From contig NZ_CP011039.1 of the NCBI RefSeq assembly GCF_000238255.3, positions 483,001 to 547,000 on the forward strand: a stretch of DNA of 64,000 nt, in the 5' to 3' direction. Under the pieces are notes generated by a model. That model saw nothing but the letters and a program-made list of their open reading frames with translations. It had not been told where the DNA came from and made no database searches. The position numbers and the translations under genes were made by a program. Of the stretch, positions 25,907 through 34,697 are shown one piece after another (position 1 is the stretch's first letter; every line of letters begins with the position of its first letter). This DNA is from Pseudoalteromonas spongiae UST010723-006. GTDB lineage: Bacteria; Pseudomonadota; Gammaproteobacteria; Enterobacterales; Alteromonadaceae.

Positions 25907-27466
25907 ATGAAAAAATTAGTGAGTAAATTAACCCTAGCTCTTAGCGTAATCGCGTCGAGTCAGGTGTACGCGGCAATTGATAGTAAGCAGCTTGAACAGA
26001 CCATTACACAGTCAATGACGCGCTTTGATGTACCAGGTATGGCGATTGCTGTTGTAGAAAATGGTGAAGTGGTATTTTCTAAAGGGTTTGGTGTTAGACA
26101 CCTAGCGTCAGGTGAAAAAGTAAATAAGCATACGTTATTTGGTATAGCGTCAAATACCAAAGCATTTACCGCTGCAGCACTTGCAATGCTTGTTGATCAA
26201 GGCAAATTAAACTGGGACGACAAAGTAATTGATCACCTACCTGAATTTCGTATGTACGACCCATATGCAACACGTGAAGTGACTATTCGCGATTTGTTAA
26301 GTCACCGTGCCGGACTAGGTTTAGGAGCGGGTGATTTAACCATTTGGCCAGATACCGACAAGCCCGTGGAAGACGTAATTCATGGCATTCGCTATTTAAA
26401 GCCAGTTTCAAGTTTTCGCAGTAAGTACACCTATAACAACTTAATGTTTGTAACTGCGGGTGAAGTTGTTGCGCGTGTATCGGGAAAATCGTGGCAAGAA
26501 TTTATAGAGCAAGAAATGCTAGCCCCGCTTGGTATGCCGCTTTCAAAAGCGGGCTTTTCACGAATTCCAAAATCTAATAAAAATTGGGCAACCGGCCATA
26601 TTCCGATGGACGGAAAACTACACCCATTTTTTGTTAATTACCTTGAGGATTTTAGAGGGGCAGGGGCGATTGCATCAAATGTGGATGAAATGGCTAATTG
26701 GCTAAAAACACAATTAGCGGGTGGTGAAATGCCATCTGGTAAGGTGCTGTTTACTGAAAAACAGCAAGCACAAATGTGGCATCCGCATATTACGAGCATG
26801 GCATCAAAAAATGCGTTTAATGATTATCGTCAACAATTTCGTGGTTACGGTTTAGGTTGGTCAATTGAAGATTATCAAGGCTATAAAAAAGTCGGCCATG
26901 GTGGCGGTATTTTAGGTATGGTGTCGCAAGTGACGTTAGTGCCAGAGAAGCAATTAGGTATCGTTGTGTTGTCGAACCAACAAGCGTTTAGTGCCTTAAG
27001 TGCGATTACCCACGAAGTACTAGAAGATGCGCTTGATTTACCAAATAAAGACTGGGTTGAAGATCTTGCTAAAAAACATTTTGAACGTAAAAAGAAAGCG
27101 TACGAAAAAGCCGAAGTAGAACAGCCAAAGAAGATTCAAAAAGCCTTACCATTGTCAGCGTATGCCACAAGGTACAACGATAATTGGTATGGCGATATTG
27201 TGATTGCAGAGCAAAATGGCAAGCTGACAATCGACTTTACCCATTCAGCACGTTTAAAAGGTACGCTAGAACACTTTAACGGTAATACCTTTATTGTACG
27301 TTGGCAGGAAAAACTACTTGAAGCTGATGCATTTATTGAGTTTGAAATGAGCCCAACAAATCAAGTGCGTAGCGCAAAAATGCACGCTGTAGCACCAAGC
27401 GTAACTGACTTCAGTTTTGATTTTCATAATCTGCACCTTACGCCAGTCAAAAGCGACAAGTCTTAA
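25907..27466 (+). CDS. Exported serine hydrolase, beta-lactamase class C / penicillin-binding-like
   Basis: A 519-residue protein with a signal peptide (cut after YAA, residue 23). The class C fold is shown by the SxxK motif SNTK (about 82-85), a YxN motif in YTYNN (about 165) and an HGGG motif in GHGGGILGM. A C-terminal DUF3471-like beta domain follows at about 400-510 (YGDIVIAEQNGKLTIDF). Such enzymes include esterases and D-aminopeptidases; true beta-lactamase activity is not implied. I chose the ATG at 25907 over one 10 codons upstream because the signal peptide begins there. It lies 7 bases after the GGCT-like gene and may be cotranscribed. Confidence 0.88.
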   Translation: MKKLVSKLTLALSVIASSQVYAAIDSKQLEQTITQSMTRFDVPGMAIAVVENGEVVFSKGFGVRHLASGEKVNKHTLFGIASNTKAFTAAALAMLVDQGKLNWDDKVIDHLPEFRMYDPYATREVTIRDLLSHRAGLGLGAGDLTIWPDTDKPVEDVIHGIRYLKPVSSFRSKYTYNNLMFVTAGEVVARVSGKSWQEFIEQEMLAPLGMPLSKAGFSRIPKSNKNWATGHIPMDGKLHPFFVNYLEDFRGAGAIASNVDEMANWLKTQLAGGEMPSGKVLFTEKQQAQMWHPHITSMASKNAFNDYRQQFRGYGLGWSIEDYQGYKKVGHGGGILGMVSQVTLVPEKQLGIVVLSNQQAFSALSAITHEVLEDALDLPNKDWVEDLAKKHFERKKKAYEKAEVEQPKKIQKALPLSAYATRYNDNWYGDIVIAEQNGKLTIDFTHSARLKGTLEHFNGNTFIVRWQEKLLEADAFIEFEMSPTNQVRSAKMHAVAPSVTDFSFDFHNLHLTPVKSDKS

Positions 27467-27476
27467 CCGACCAAAG

Positions 27477-27506
27477 TAGCAAAGTCGGGATAACCCGACT
27501 TTGCTA
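27477..27506. terminator. Perfect 13-bp hairpin after the serine hydrolase gene
   Basis: TAGCAAAGTCGGG and CCCGACTTTGCTA pair completely around ATAA. No T-run follows (AAACTG), so it may be a stabiliser or factor-dependent terminator rather than a classical one. It begins 10 bases after the stop. Confidence 0.6.
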
Positions 27507-27539
27507 AACTGAGCCGCGACATAAGGTTTGGAGACCAGC

Positions 27540-28457
27540 ATGCGCACCGCGATAATTTCACATACAGACTGTCGAAAGCATAAGATGATTGAAGACCACC
27601 CTGAGTGTGCTTCACGGCTTGATGCAATCAATGATCGTATTTTAGCTGCTGGTATAGATATCGCTTTAACGCACTTAGATGCACCACTGGTTGAGCGTCA
27701 ACAATTATTGATGGCACACAGCGAAAGCCTGATTAAATCTGTAGAAGATAAAATTCCAGAGCAGGGGTTGGTTGATCTTGATGGTGATACTTGGCTCTGT
27801 CCTGACAGTTTGCTTGCGGCAAAACGAGCAGCGGGCTCTGGTTTGTTAGCGGTTGATAAGATTTTAGCAGGTGAGTTAGATGCAGCATTTTGTGCGGTAA
27901 GACCGCCAGGCCATCATGCGACTAAAACAACCTCGTCTGGCTTTTGCATCTTCAATAATGTTGCGGTTGCGGTACGTTATGCTCAGCAACAGGGCATCAA
28001 GCGCATTGCGATACTTGATATTGATGTACACCACGGCAACGGCACACAAGATATTTTTATTGACGATATGGATGTGTTGTTTTGTTCTATTTTCCAGCAT
28101 CCATTCTACCCTAATACCGCAATTGACAGTAATGAGCATGTGATTAATACCCCCATGACTGCCGGAATGGCGGGGGATGATTTTGAGCGTGCACTTTTGG
28201 ATACGTGGTTTCCAAAGTTAAAGCAGTTTGAGCCTGAGCTTATTTTTATCAGCGCAGGGTTTGATGCCCATTACGAAGATGATATGGGCGGCTTACAGCT
28301 TGTTGAAAGTGACTACGCTTGGTTTACCGAACAAGTGGTATCCTTATGTAAGCAAGTAAACTGCAAGGGGATTATTTCGATGCTGGAAGGCGGCTACAAT
28401 AATTCAGCACTTGGACGTTCTGTTGCCACGCATGTTAAGGCGTTGGCTGAACTCTAA
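27540..28457 (+). CDS. Histone-deacetylase-like amidohydrolase
   Basis: A 305-residue zinc hydrolase of the HDAC/acetylpolyamine amidohydrolase superfamily. All signatures are present: RPPGHHA with its general-base histidines, DIDVHHGNGTQ with zinc ligands, SAGFDAHYEDDMGG and LEGGY with the catalytic tyrosine. Bacterial members deacetylate polyamines or other acetyl-amines, or act as acetyl-lysine deacetylases; the substrate is unknown. The ATG at 27540 has GGAG 7 bases upstream. It is read alone, after the strong hairpin. Confidence 0.93.
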   Translation: MRTAIISHTDCRKHKMIEDHPECASRLDAINDRILAAGIDIALTHLDAPLVERQQLLMAHSESLIKSVEDKIPEQGLVDLDGDTWLCPDSLLAAKRAAGSGLLAVDKILAGELDAAFCAVRPPGHHATKTTSSGFCIFNNVAVAVRYAQQQGIKRIAILDIDVHHGNGTQDIFIDDMDVLFCSIFQHPFYPNTAIDSNEHVINTPMTAGMAGDDFERALLDTWFPKLKQFEPELIFISAGFDAHYEDDMGGLQLVESDYAWFTEQVVSLCKQVNCKGIISMLEGGYNNSALGRSVATHVKALAEL

Positions 28458-28610
28458 TCTCTCAACTTATAGACCCTAGTTAGGTACACCTTTCTATTAC
28501 GCAATCGCTGTATAATTTATAAAATTGGCGTTACTTGTTCTGTATCAAATTTAATCTCAGTAATTCCACGTAGAATCCCATTACCTGACAAAGTTTAATT
28601 GGTTTCTACT

Positions 28611-31175
28611 ATGCCCCAATCAAGCAAAAAGCTGCGTGTTGAAGATGTTATGTCAACTGAGCTCCTGGTATGCGACCCCGAGCAAAGTCTCGCCAATTGT
28701 GCATGCCGCATGCGAAACGATAATGTAAGCTCTATTTTTGTTAAACACGATGGCAAGATCATTGGGGTGTGGACCGAAGGCGATTGCGCTAAAGTGGATT
28801 TTTCGGATCCAAGCATTTTTCATCAGCCAGTTAAAGCGCATATGACATCGCCAGTTAAAACGGTTGATCATCTAACTCAGTTATCTGAAGTAACTGTTCT
28901 GTTCCATAGTTATGGTTTTCGTCATTTATTAGTGATGAAAGGTGGGGACAGTGAACCTGTAGGTGTTATTAGTTTAAGTGATGTTGTGCGTAGTCAGGGT
29001 CTTGAGCATTATCTTCACTTTAAAACCATAGAAAGCAGCTACGTATCAGAAGTACCTATTGCGAAAAGTGATTTACCAATTGCCCAGATTAGCGAAATTA
29101 TGCGTCAGCGCCATTCTAATTTTGTTTTACTGGATAATCCCGCGGTAGGTCAAACCGGCATTATTACTGAGCGCGATTTGCTTACTATGCTTAGCCGCCA
29201 ACAAGTTGACCAGCAAGCTTGGCATTACGCGAGCTGGCCTCTTTTAACGGTACATTATCAAACAAGCCTTTATAAGGCTTATCAAATTCTCAAGCTAAAG
29301 CAAATACGGCATCTAATTGTAGAAGATGACAATGGCAAAATACTGGGCGTATTAGCGCTTCGTAATATTCTCAGCGAAATTGAATCTGCGTATATGCAGG
29401 AGCTAGAAACGGTATTACATCAACGCGACAGAGCGTTGCAAAAGTCACAAAAGAACTTGTACTTAGCCGAGCAAATCATCAATGCATCGCCTGACGGCAT
29501 TATGATTACGGATTCGCGCAATACCATTTTGCAAGTCAACCCAGCCTTCACCCAACTTACTGGTTATAGCGAGCAGGAAGTACTTGGCCAAAAACCGTCA
29601 ATGCTGAGCTCTGGCCGCCATGATAAGAGCTTTTACGATAAAATGTGGGCGCAGTTAAGGCAAAAAGGGGTGTGGCAAGGAGAGATATATAATCGTAAGC
29701 GCAATGGTGAAACCTATTTAGAATGGCTAACAATTATCTGTATTCGCGAAAGCGATGAAGAAGAGGCGCTATACGCGGCAATTTTTAGTGATATTACTGA
29801 GCGAAAGCGCAATGAAAAACGCATTAAAACGCTCGCTTATTTTGATGAGTTAACTCACTTACCCAACCGCCGCTTGTTTAACGACCGCTTAGAGATGGCG
29901 CTGGCAACGGCACATCGCGATGACACAAAAATAGCGGTGATGTTTCTCGACCTCGATCATTTTAAGCAAGTTAATGACACATTAGGCCATAGCGCTGGTG
30001 ACTTATTACTTAAACAAGTGGCAAAACGTTTACAAAGTTGCATGCATGAAGGGGATACGCTGGCGCGCTTAGGTGGTGATGAGTTCACTTTATTACTTAC
30101 TGAAATTGATGAAGTGAAAAATATCCATCGCTGTGCAGCCAACTTAATTGAAGCATTAAAAGCGCCAATTCAAGTGGGCAATACGGAAATTGTGATCACT
30201 ACCTCGATTGGTGGAGCGGTGTATCCCGACGATGGTGAAGACGCAGAAACGCTATTAAAGCACGCTGATATTGCCATGTATCGCTCAAAAGAAATTGGTC
30301 GCAACTCTTTTCAACTGTATAAACCGGCGATGAATGCGCGTTCATTAGAGCGCATGGCAATTGAAAGTAAGCTAAAGCATGCCCTAATCAATAATGAATT
30401 CAGTCTCTATTACCAACCTAAAATAGACAGTTTTACTCATCACGTAGTAGGCGCAGAAGCCTTATTGCGTTGGCATGATAACGAGTTAGGGTTTATTTCA
30501 CCTGCAAACTTTATCCCTTTAGCGGAAGAGCTAGGTTTAATTGTGGATATTGATATTTGGGTAATTAATGCTGCGTGTAAACAAATTCAAATTTGGCAAA
30601 AAAATGGCCTTTTTGATAAACGTATTTCCGTCAATGTATCGGCGCTTCACTTTACGCAAGGTGATTTGGCACAAACAGTGAAAAATGCACTGAGTATCTG
30701 GCAGGTGGATGGGCGTTTTCTTGAAATTGAAATAACCGAAAGTAGCTTTATTCGTTCGTTAGAAGACGCGAAAAAAGTGCTTAAAGCACTTAAAAAACTT
30801 GGTGTGAGTTTATCGCTGGATGACTTTGGCACAGGTTATTCGGCGCTGAGTTATTTAGCCCGTTTACCGATTGATACGTTAAAAATAGATGCCAGCTTTA
30901 TTGCCAAAGTACCAGACGAATACGGCAACAGCCAAATAGTGAAAGCGATTGTGGCAATGGCGCATAGTTTAGAATTAAACCTTGTCGCAGAAGGCGTGGA
31001 ACAAGCCCATCAGCTGGCTTTTTTACAAGAACTAGATTGTCATGCAATTCAGGGGTATTTCTTTAGTAAACCGCTTACGGCACAGCAATTTGAGCTGTTT
31101 TGCGAGGCGCATCGCCCAGCAAAACAGCAAATGGATTTGAGTTCTAATAACTCACAGTCACTTCGTACGAGGTAA
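28611..31175 (+). CDS. CBS-domain/PAS/GGDEF/EAL cyclic-di-GMP enzyme
   Basis: An 854-residue cytoplasmic protein. Two CBS pairs (about 8-125 and 150-260; DVMSTELLVCDPEQSLANC, IITERDLLTML) precede a PAS domain (about 280-400; NASPDGIMITDSRN), GGDEF (about 410-570; LARLGGDEFTLLL intact) and EAL (about 590-835; GAEALLRWHD intact, DDFGTGYSAL). Both catalytic motifs look functional, so it may make or degrade c-di-GMP in response to adenine nucleotides (CBS) and redox or small ligands (PAS). The RxxD inhibitory site before GGDEF reads HEGD, so product inhibition is probably lost. It overlaps the convergent DUF2797 gene by 32 bases. Confidence 0.9.
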   Translation: MPQSSKKLRVEDVMSTELLVCDPEQSLANCACRMRNDNVSSIFVKHDGKIIGVWTEGDCAKVDFSDPSIFHQPVKAHMTSPVKTVDHLTQLSEVTVLFHSYGFRHLLVMKGGDSEPVGVISLSDVVRSQGLEHYLHFKTIESSYVSEVPIAKSDLPIAQISEIMRQRHSNFVLLDNPAVGQTGIITERDLLTMLSRQQVDQQAWHYASWPLLTVHYQTSLYKAYQILKLKQIRHLIVEDDNGKILGVLALRNILSEIESAYMQELETVLHQRDRALQKSQKNLYLAEQIINASPDGIMITDSRNTILQVNPAFTQLTGYSEQEVLGQKPSMLSSGRHDKSFYDKMWAQLRQKGVWQGEIYNRKRNGETYLEWLTIICIRESDEEEALYAAIFSDITERKRNEKRIKTLAYFDELTHLPNRRLFNDRLEMALATAHRDDTKIAVMFLDLDHFKQVNDTLGHSAGDLLLKQVAKRLQSCMHEGDTLARLGGDEFTLLLTEIDEVKNIHRCAANLIEALKAPIQVGNTEIVITTSIGGAVYPDDGEDAETLLKHADIAMYRSKEIGRNSFQLYKPAMNARSLERMAIESKLKHALINNEFSLYYQPKIDSFTHHVVGAEALLRWHDNELGFISPANFIPLAEELGLIVDIDIWVINAACKQIQIWQKNGLFDKRISVNVSALHFTQGDLAQTVKNALSIWQVDGRFLEIEITESSFIRSLEDAKKVLKALKKLGVSLSLDDFGTGYSALSYLARLPIDTLKIDASFIAKVPDEYGNSQIVKAIVAMAHSLELNLVAEGVEQAHQLAFLQELDCHAIQGYFFSKPLTAQQFELFCEAHRPAKQQMDLSSNNSQSLRTR

Positions 31176-31971
31176 ACTTTCGAATATTAATCACGCCAGT
31201 ATCGAAGATTAGGTATTGGCCTTTAATGCCTTTTAATACGCCTGTTACTTCAGGGTTCTTGTCGAAATTAAACGAGCTAATTTTGCTTGGGAACTCTGAG
31301 ATAGGGAAATCCAGCTCAACTACCTCTTCGTCGAGTTCAGTGATGGCTGTTGCACCAAAGAGTTCGCTTAATTCTGTTAGCTTTGGCCTAATTTGCTCGA
31401 TAAGCGCTGCGCCTTGGCTCTTTAAGTCGATTACTTCGCCATTCCCTTTGAGCATATTGCGCCAATTGGTTTTATCGGCGATAAACTCAGCTAAAGCAAC
31501 TTCTAATAAACCTGATTGATGACGTGTTGCCACTTTAAAAATAGGTAAAGCTTGAGTTGCACCTTGGTCAATCCAACGCGTTGGAATTTGCGTATGGCGC
31601 GTTATACCTACTTTAATCGCGGTCGTATTTGCAAGATACACATAGTGCGGGATCATGCAGTTTTCTTCGCCCCACTCTGGCTCGCGACAGGTGCCTTGGT
31701 CGAAGTGGCAGGTTTCTGGCTTCATAATACACATATCGCAACTAGCGAGTTTACGCATACAAACAAAGCAATGGCCTTGTGAATAACTCTTTTTAGTTTT
31801 TTTGCCGCAGTTGCTACAAAAGATATTACCGCTGTAGGTCAGGGTGATGGATTTGCCAATTAAGGCGTTTAAGTCAACGGTTTGATCGCCCACCGGTAAT
31901 TGGTAGCTGATTGGCGAAGTAAGACTGCTTTGCATTTTACGCAAAGTGCCGGTTATTGGTGTTGCTTGCAT
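31144..31971 (-). CDS. DUF2797 family protein with zinc-binding cysteines
   Basis: A 275-residue protein. A cysteine-rich segment (about 50-95: FCSNCGKKTKK, CFVCMRKLASCDMCIMKPETC, CREPEW) looks like a zinc ribbon. The central HYVYLANTTAIKVGITR resembles the start of a GIY-YIG-type fold, so a nuclease or nucleic-acid role is possible. The C-terminal region (VLKGIKGQYLIFDTGVINIRKF) ends the family pattern. I recognise the protein as DUF2797-like; no experimental role is known to me. It overlaps the 3' end of the CBS/GGDEF/EAL gene on the opposite strand. Confidence 0.78.
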   Translation of the reverse strand: MQATPITGTLRKMQSSLTSPISYQLPVGDQTVDLNALIGKSITLTYSGNIFCSNCGKKTKKSYSQGHCFVCMRKLASCDMCIMKPETCHFDQGTCREPEWGEENCMIPHYVYLANTTAIKVGITRHTQIPTRWIDQGATQALPIFKVATRHQSGLLEVALAEFIADKTNWRNMLKGNGEVIDLKSQGAALIEQIRPKLTELSELFGATAITELDEEVVELDFPISEFPSKISSFNFDKNPEVTGVLKGIKGQYLIFDTGVINIRKFTSYEVTVSY

Positions 31972-32006
31972 TTATAGCCCCTAATCAAGCAAAAAAGGCT
32001 ATCGTA

Positions 32007-34538
32007 TCAAAGCTCGCTGAGATTACCAATGCGAGATTGTTGCGTCAGCAGAAATGAGTTTAAAACTCTAAAGTTCATGGTTGGTGCAAGCAACTCACCT
32101 TGCATAAAGTCACATTGACACTGATTGACAATATCGGCAAATTCTTGGTTATCAACATCGATGGCGGTTACGGTTAAATCTAGCCCTTTGGCAACTTCAA
32201 CCATTGCGCTAAGTAATAGGGTAAGTTTATGGCCTTGCATATTACCTTTGGTAAATAAGTGGCCAATTCTGACGTCACTAAAGCCTGAGTCTGGCGCTTC
32301 GAACAAGCGATCGAGGTCGCCGTGGAAATTGTCTAAACCAAATTTGAAGCCTAAATCAGTGAGTTTTTGTAGTGTCTCTTTTAACTGGCTCATTTCACTG
32401 TTGATCGGTTGTTGGGTGTAGATCATGATATTTTCAGTATCAATATGCGTTACCTTTTCAGATAACCAACCCACAAAGCCGCTATGGTTTAGTTGACTGA
32501 GTGACAGAGTAAGCGACAACTGACAGTTTAAATGGCTGTCTTTCAATGTTGATATCGCATCAAACAGCTCTGAAAATAACCAGCGATTAAGATGTACATT
32601 TAAACCGGTATCAATCGCGAGTTTTATAATTTCTTGTTGGCTAATTTCGCCAAATTCTTCATGCGGCCAAGCAAACTGGCAACTGACTGACACTAGTTTT
32701 TTATTTTTTACGTGATAGACCGGGGTGAAACTTAATGTTAGCTGTTTTTGTTCTATGGCGTTGTGTAACTCTGAGGCAAGATTGAATTGTTGCCCAATAT
32801 CCGTGCCGCTTTCTTTTTTATAGTGTAATAGTGCAACGCCTTGCTGCTTTGCCTGAAACAGCGTTTGCCATGTTTTACGTAGCAATAAACCGCTGCGTTG
32901 GTTGCTATAAATACTCGAACACGTGGCAATATGGCTGGATAAATTAAGCAAAATACCATCAATCATAAGCGATGACGGGATATGCGCTTGAATATTCTGT
33001 AAGTGTTTATTTAACGCTTCACGGTTAGTGCCATGGTTGAGCAGTAGCGCAAATACACCATCACGTAAATAAGCGAGTTTTACGGTGTTTAGGCCTTGCT
33101 CTTCAATGGTTAAAACACTGGAATGATTTTTTAAAATGGGTTGCAGCGAAGAACACACCTGATTAACTAAATCCTTCTTCGCTTTAGGGGCCATATAAGG
33201 AATAAACTGGCCAAAGTTTTTCAGCTCAATAAAGCAGGTAATAAAGTTGTGTTGCTGTTCAATCAACTGGGTGATTTTGTATTTGTACAGGGTTTCATTA
33301 GGCAGCTGCGAGCTCGAATCGTGAGTGGCTTTAAAGTAACTTTCACGCTGTTGGTGTGAAAACTTATCAGCTAACGCCATTGCCATTAACAGTACTTCAA
33401 GCAGTACGCCAATTAAGAATGCATGACGAGTTAAGAAGGTGTGTTCGAGCACGCCTACTAAAACAAGAGGCTGCATTGCACCGCTAATAATGAGTGGTAA
33501 CCAAGAAAAGAAATAGTACTTTGCCCACACAAAGTCGGTAAGCAAGCGGTTAAATACGATAAGTACGATAGTGATATAAAGCGGTACCATACATACAAAA
33601 AATACCGGTGCGGCTTGGTATTCAGGTAATACTAAGCTGGCTAGTGCGCCAAGACATAAAATAACTAAGGTGCCACGGATCAATGTATTGAGTTTTGTTT
33701 TAATGGTGGCATAACGTAAAAATAACGAGCCGAAAATCAACGCGCAGATAGCCACACTAAAGTTGCTGGTTACCACGTATTTTTGCAATAGGTATTGCAT
33801 AGAGGTCGGCCAAATATAATAGCCAAACCCCAACACTGAGCCCATCATCATTAAGGTAGAAATGATATAGCCAATATACGCGAGATAAACACTGTCGCGA
33901 ATACTGATAAACAAAATTAGGTTATACAGCGCAATCATCACGGCAACGCCGATAAATAGCCCCCAGATCAAATAGCTAAACTTTCGTACGCTTTGAAAAT
34001 TATCTACTTGATAGATGTAAATGGGGGTTTTGCTAATTCCGCTGGTTTTAATACGCGCCAAGATGCTGGTATTGCCTTTCGCAGCAAGGGAAAACTCAAT
34101 GTGTGGGAATGCTTGCTGGTGAATATTTAAATTGGCAACTGTATCACCTAGTTGCTTATGATTTATGACCCGATTATTTTCATCAAGTTGCCAAACCTCA
34201 AGTTGGTCAAGCATTGGGTTGTCAAAATGTGCAGTGAGGATCTCTGTTGCATCGGTACGATTGGTTACTGCTACTTTTACCCAGTAACTCTGCGTGCCAA
34301 ATTGCCACGGAATATCGGCAATTTCTGAATTTTGAAATTTTTGTTTTAAGGCATCATCAAGCGTGGCGTTGCTCTGCTCATCAATCCAATACGATGAGTT
34401 TAAATAAATCGCATGGGTACGCTCAATTGAGTTGGTTGTTGGGTCGCCAATATTAAAAAGCAATGAGCCTATTACTAAGGATAAAGCCATAAATAGCAGA
34501 CATGCTATAAACAAAAAAATAGGCTTTAACTGATTCAT
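32007..34538 (-). CDS. 7TMR-DISM receptor with degenerate GGDEF and EAL domains
   Basis: An 843-residue protein. It has an N-terminal anchor (about 7-28), a periplasmic 7TMR-DISM extracellular domain (about 35-180; YWIDEQSNATLDDAL, QSYWVKVAVTN), seven membrane helices (about 190-395), and then a cytoplasmic part. The GGDEF equivalent reads LAYLRDGVFALLL (about 488-494), so the catalytic signature is lost. The EAL equivalent reads SCQFAWPHEEFGE (about 618-630), also without the catalytic Glu. It is probably an enzyme-dead receptor that binds c-di-GMP or partners. It is transcribed apart from the CBS/PAS enzyme, with DUF2797 between. Confidence 0.87.
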   Translation of the reverse strand: MNQLKPIFLFIACLLFMALSLVIGSLLFNIGDPTTNSIERTHAIYLNSSYWIDEQSNATLDDALKQKFQNSEIADIPWQFGTQSYWVKVAVTNRTDATEILTAHFDNPMLDQLEVWQLDENNRVINHKQLGDTVANLNIHQQAFPHIEFSLAAKGNTSILARIKTSGISKTPIYIYQVDNFQSVRKFSYLIWGLFIGVAVMIALYNLILFISIRDSVYLAYIGYIISTLMMMGSVLGFGYYIWPTSMQYLLQKYVVTSNFSVAICALIFGSLFLRYATIKTKLNTLIRGTLVILCLGALASLVLPEYQAAPVFFVCMVPLYITIVLIVFNRLLTDFVWAKYYFFSWLPLIISGAMQPLVLVGVLEHTFLTRHAFLIGVLLEVLLMAMALADKFSHQQRESYFKATHDSSSQLPNETLYKYKITQLIEQQHNFITCFIELKNFGQFIPYMAPKAKKDLVNQVCSSLQPILKNHSSVLTIEEQGLNTVKLAYLRDGVFALLLNHGTNREALNKHLQNIQAHIPSSLMIDGILLNLSSHIATCSSIYSNQRSGLLLRKTWQTLFQAKQQGVALLHYKKESGTDIGQQFNLASELHNAIEQKQLTLSFTPVYHVKNKKLVSVSCQFAWPHEEFGEISQQEIIKLAIDTGLNVHLNRWLFSELFDAISTLKDSHLNCQLSLTLSLSQLNHSGFVGWLSEKVTHIDTENIMIYTQQPINSEMSQLKETLQKLTDLGFKFGLDNFHGDLDRLFEAPDSGFSDVRIGHLFTKGNMQGHKLTLLLSAMVEVAKGLDLTVTAIDVDNQEFADIVNQCQCDFMQGELLAPTMNFRVLNSFLLTQQSRIGNLSEL

Positions 34539-34640
34539 GGGCTTCCTTGATATTTAAGGCTTTTTAAAGGTTAGATGAATTTTAATTAAATAGGTAGCGA
34601 ATAATACCAATTTAGCGTGACTGTTGTGTGCTTTTAAGAC

Positions 34641-34677
34641 AAAAAAAATCAACCTACTCAGTGTAGGTTGATTTTTT
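34641..34677 (-). terminator. Intrinsic terminator of purD
   Basis: AATCAACCTAC and GTAGGTTGATT pair around a short loop, with an A-run and T-run on the flanks. It begins about 20 bases after the purD stop in the direction of transcription. Confidence 0.92.
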
Positions 34678-34697
34678 AAACTGGTTAATAGCGGCTA

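Noticed and set aside
25907..27466. Acquired antibiotic-resistance beta-lactamase
   Set aside because: The SxxK/YxN/HGGG protein is over 500 residues with a DUF3471-like tail, the form of esterase or peptidase relatives, and nothing around it suggests mobility.
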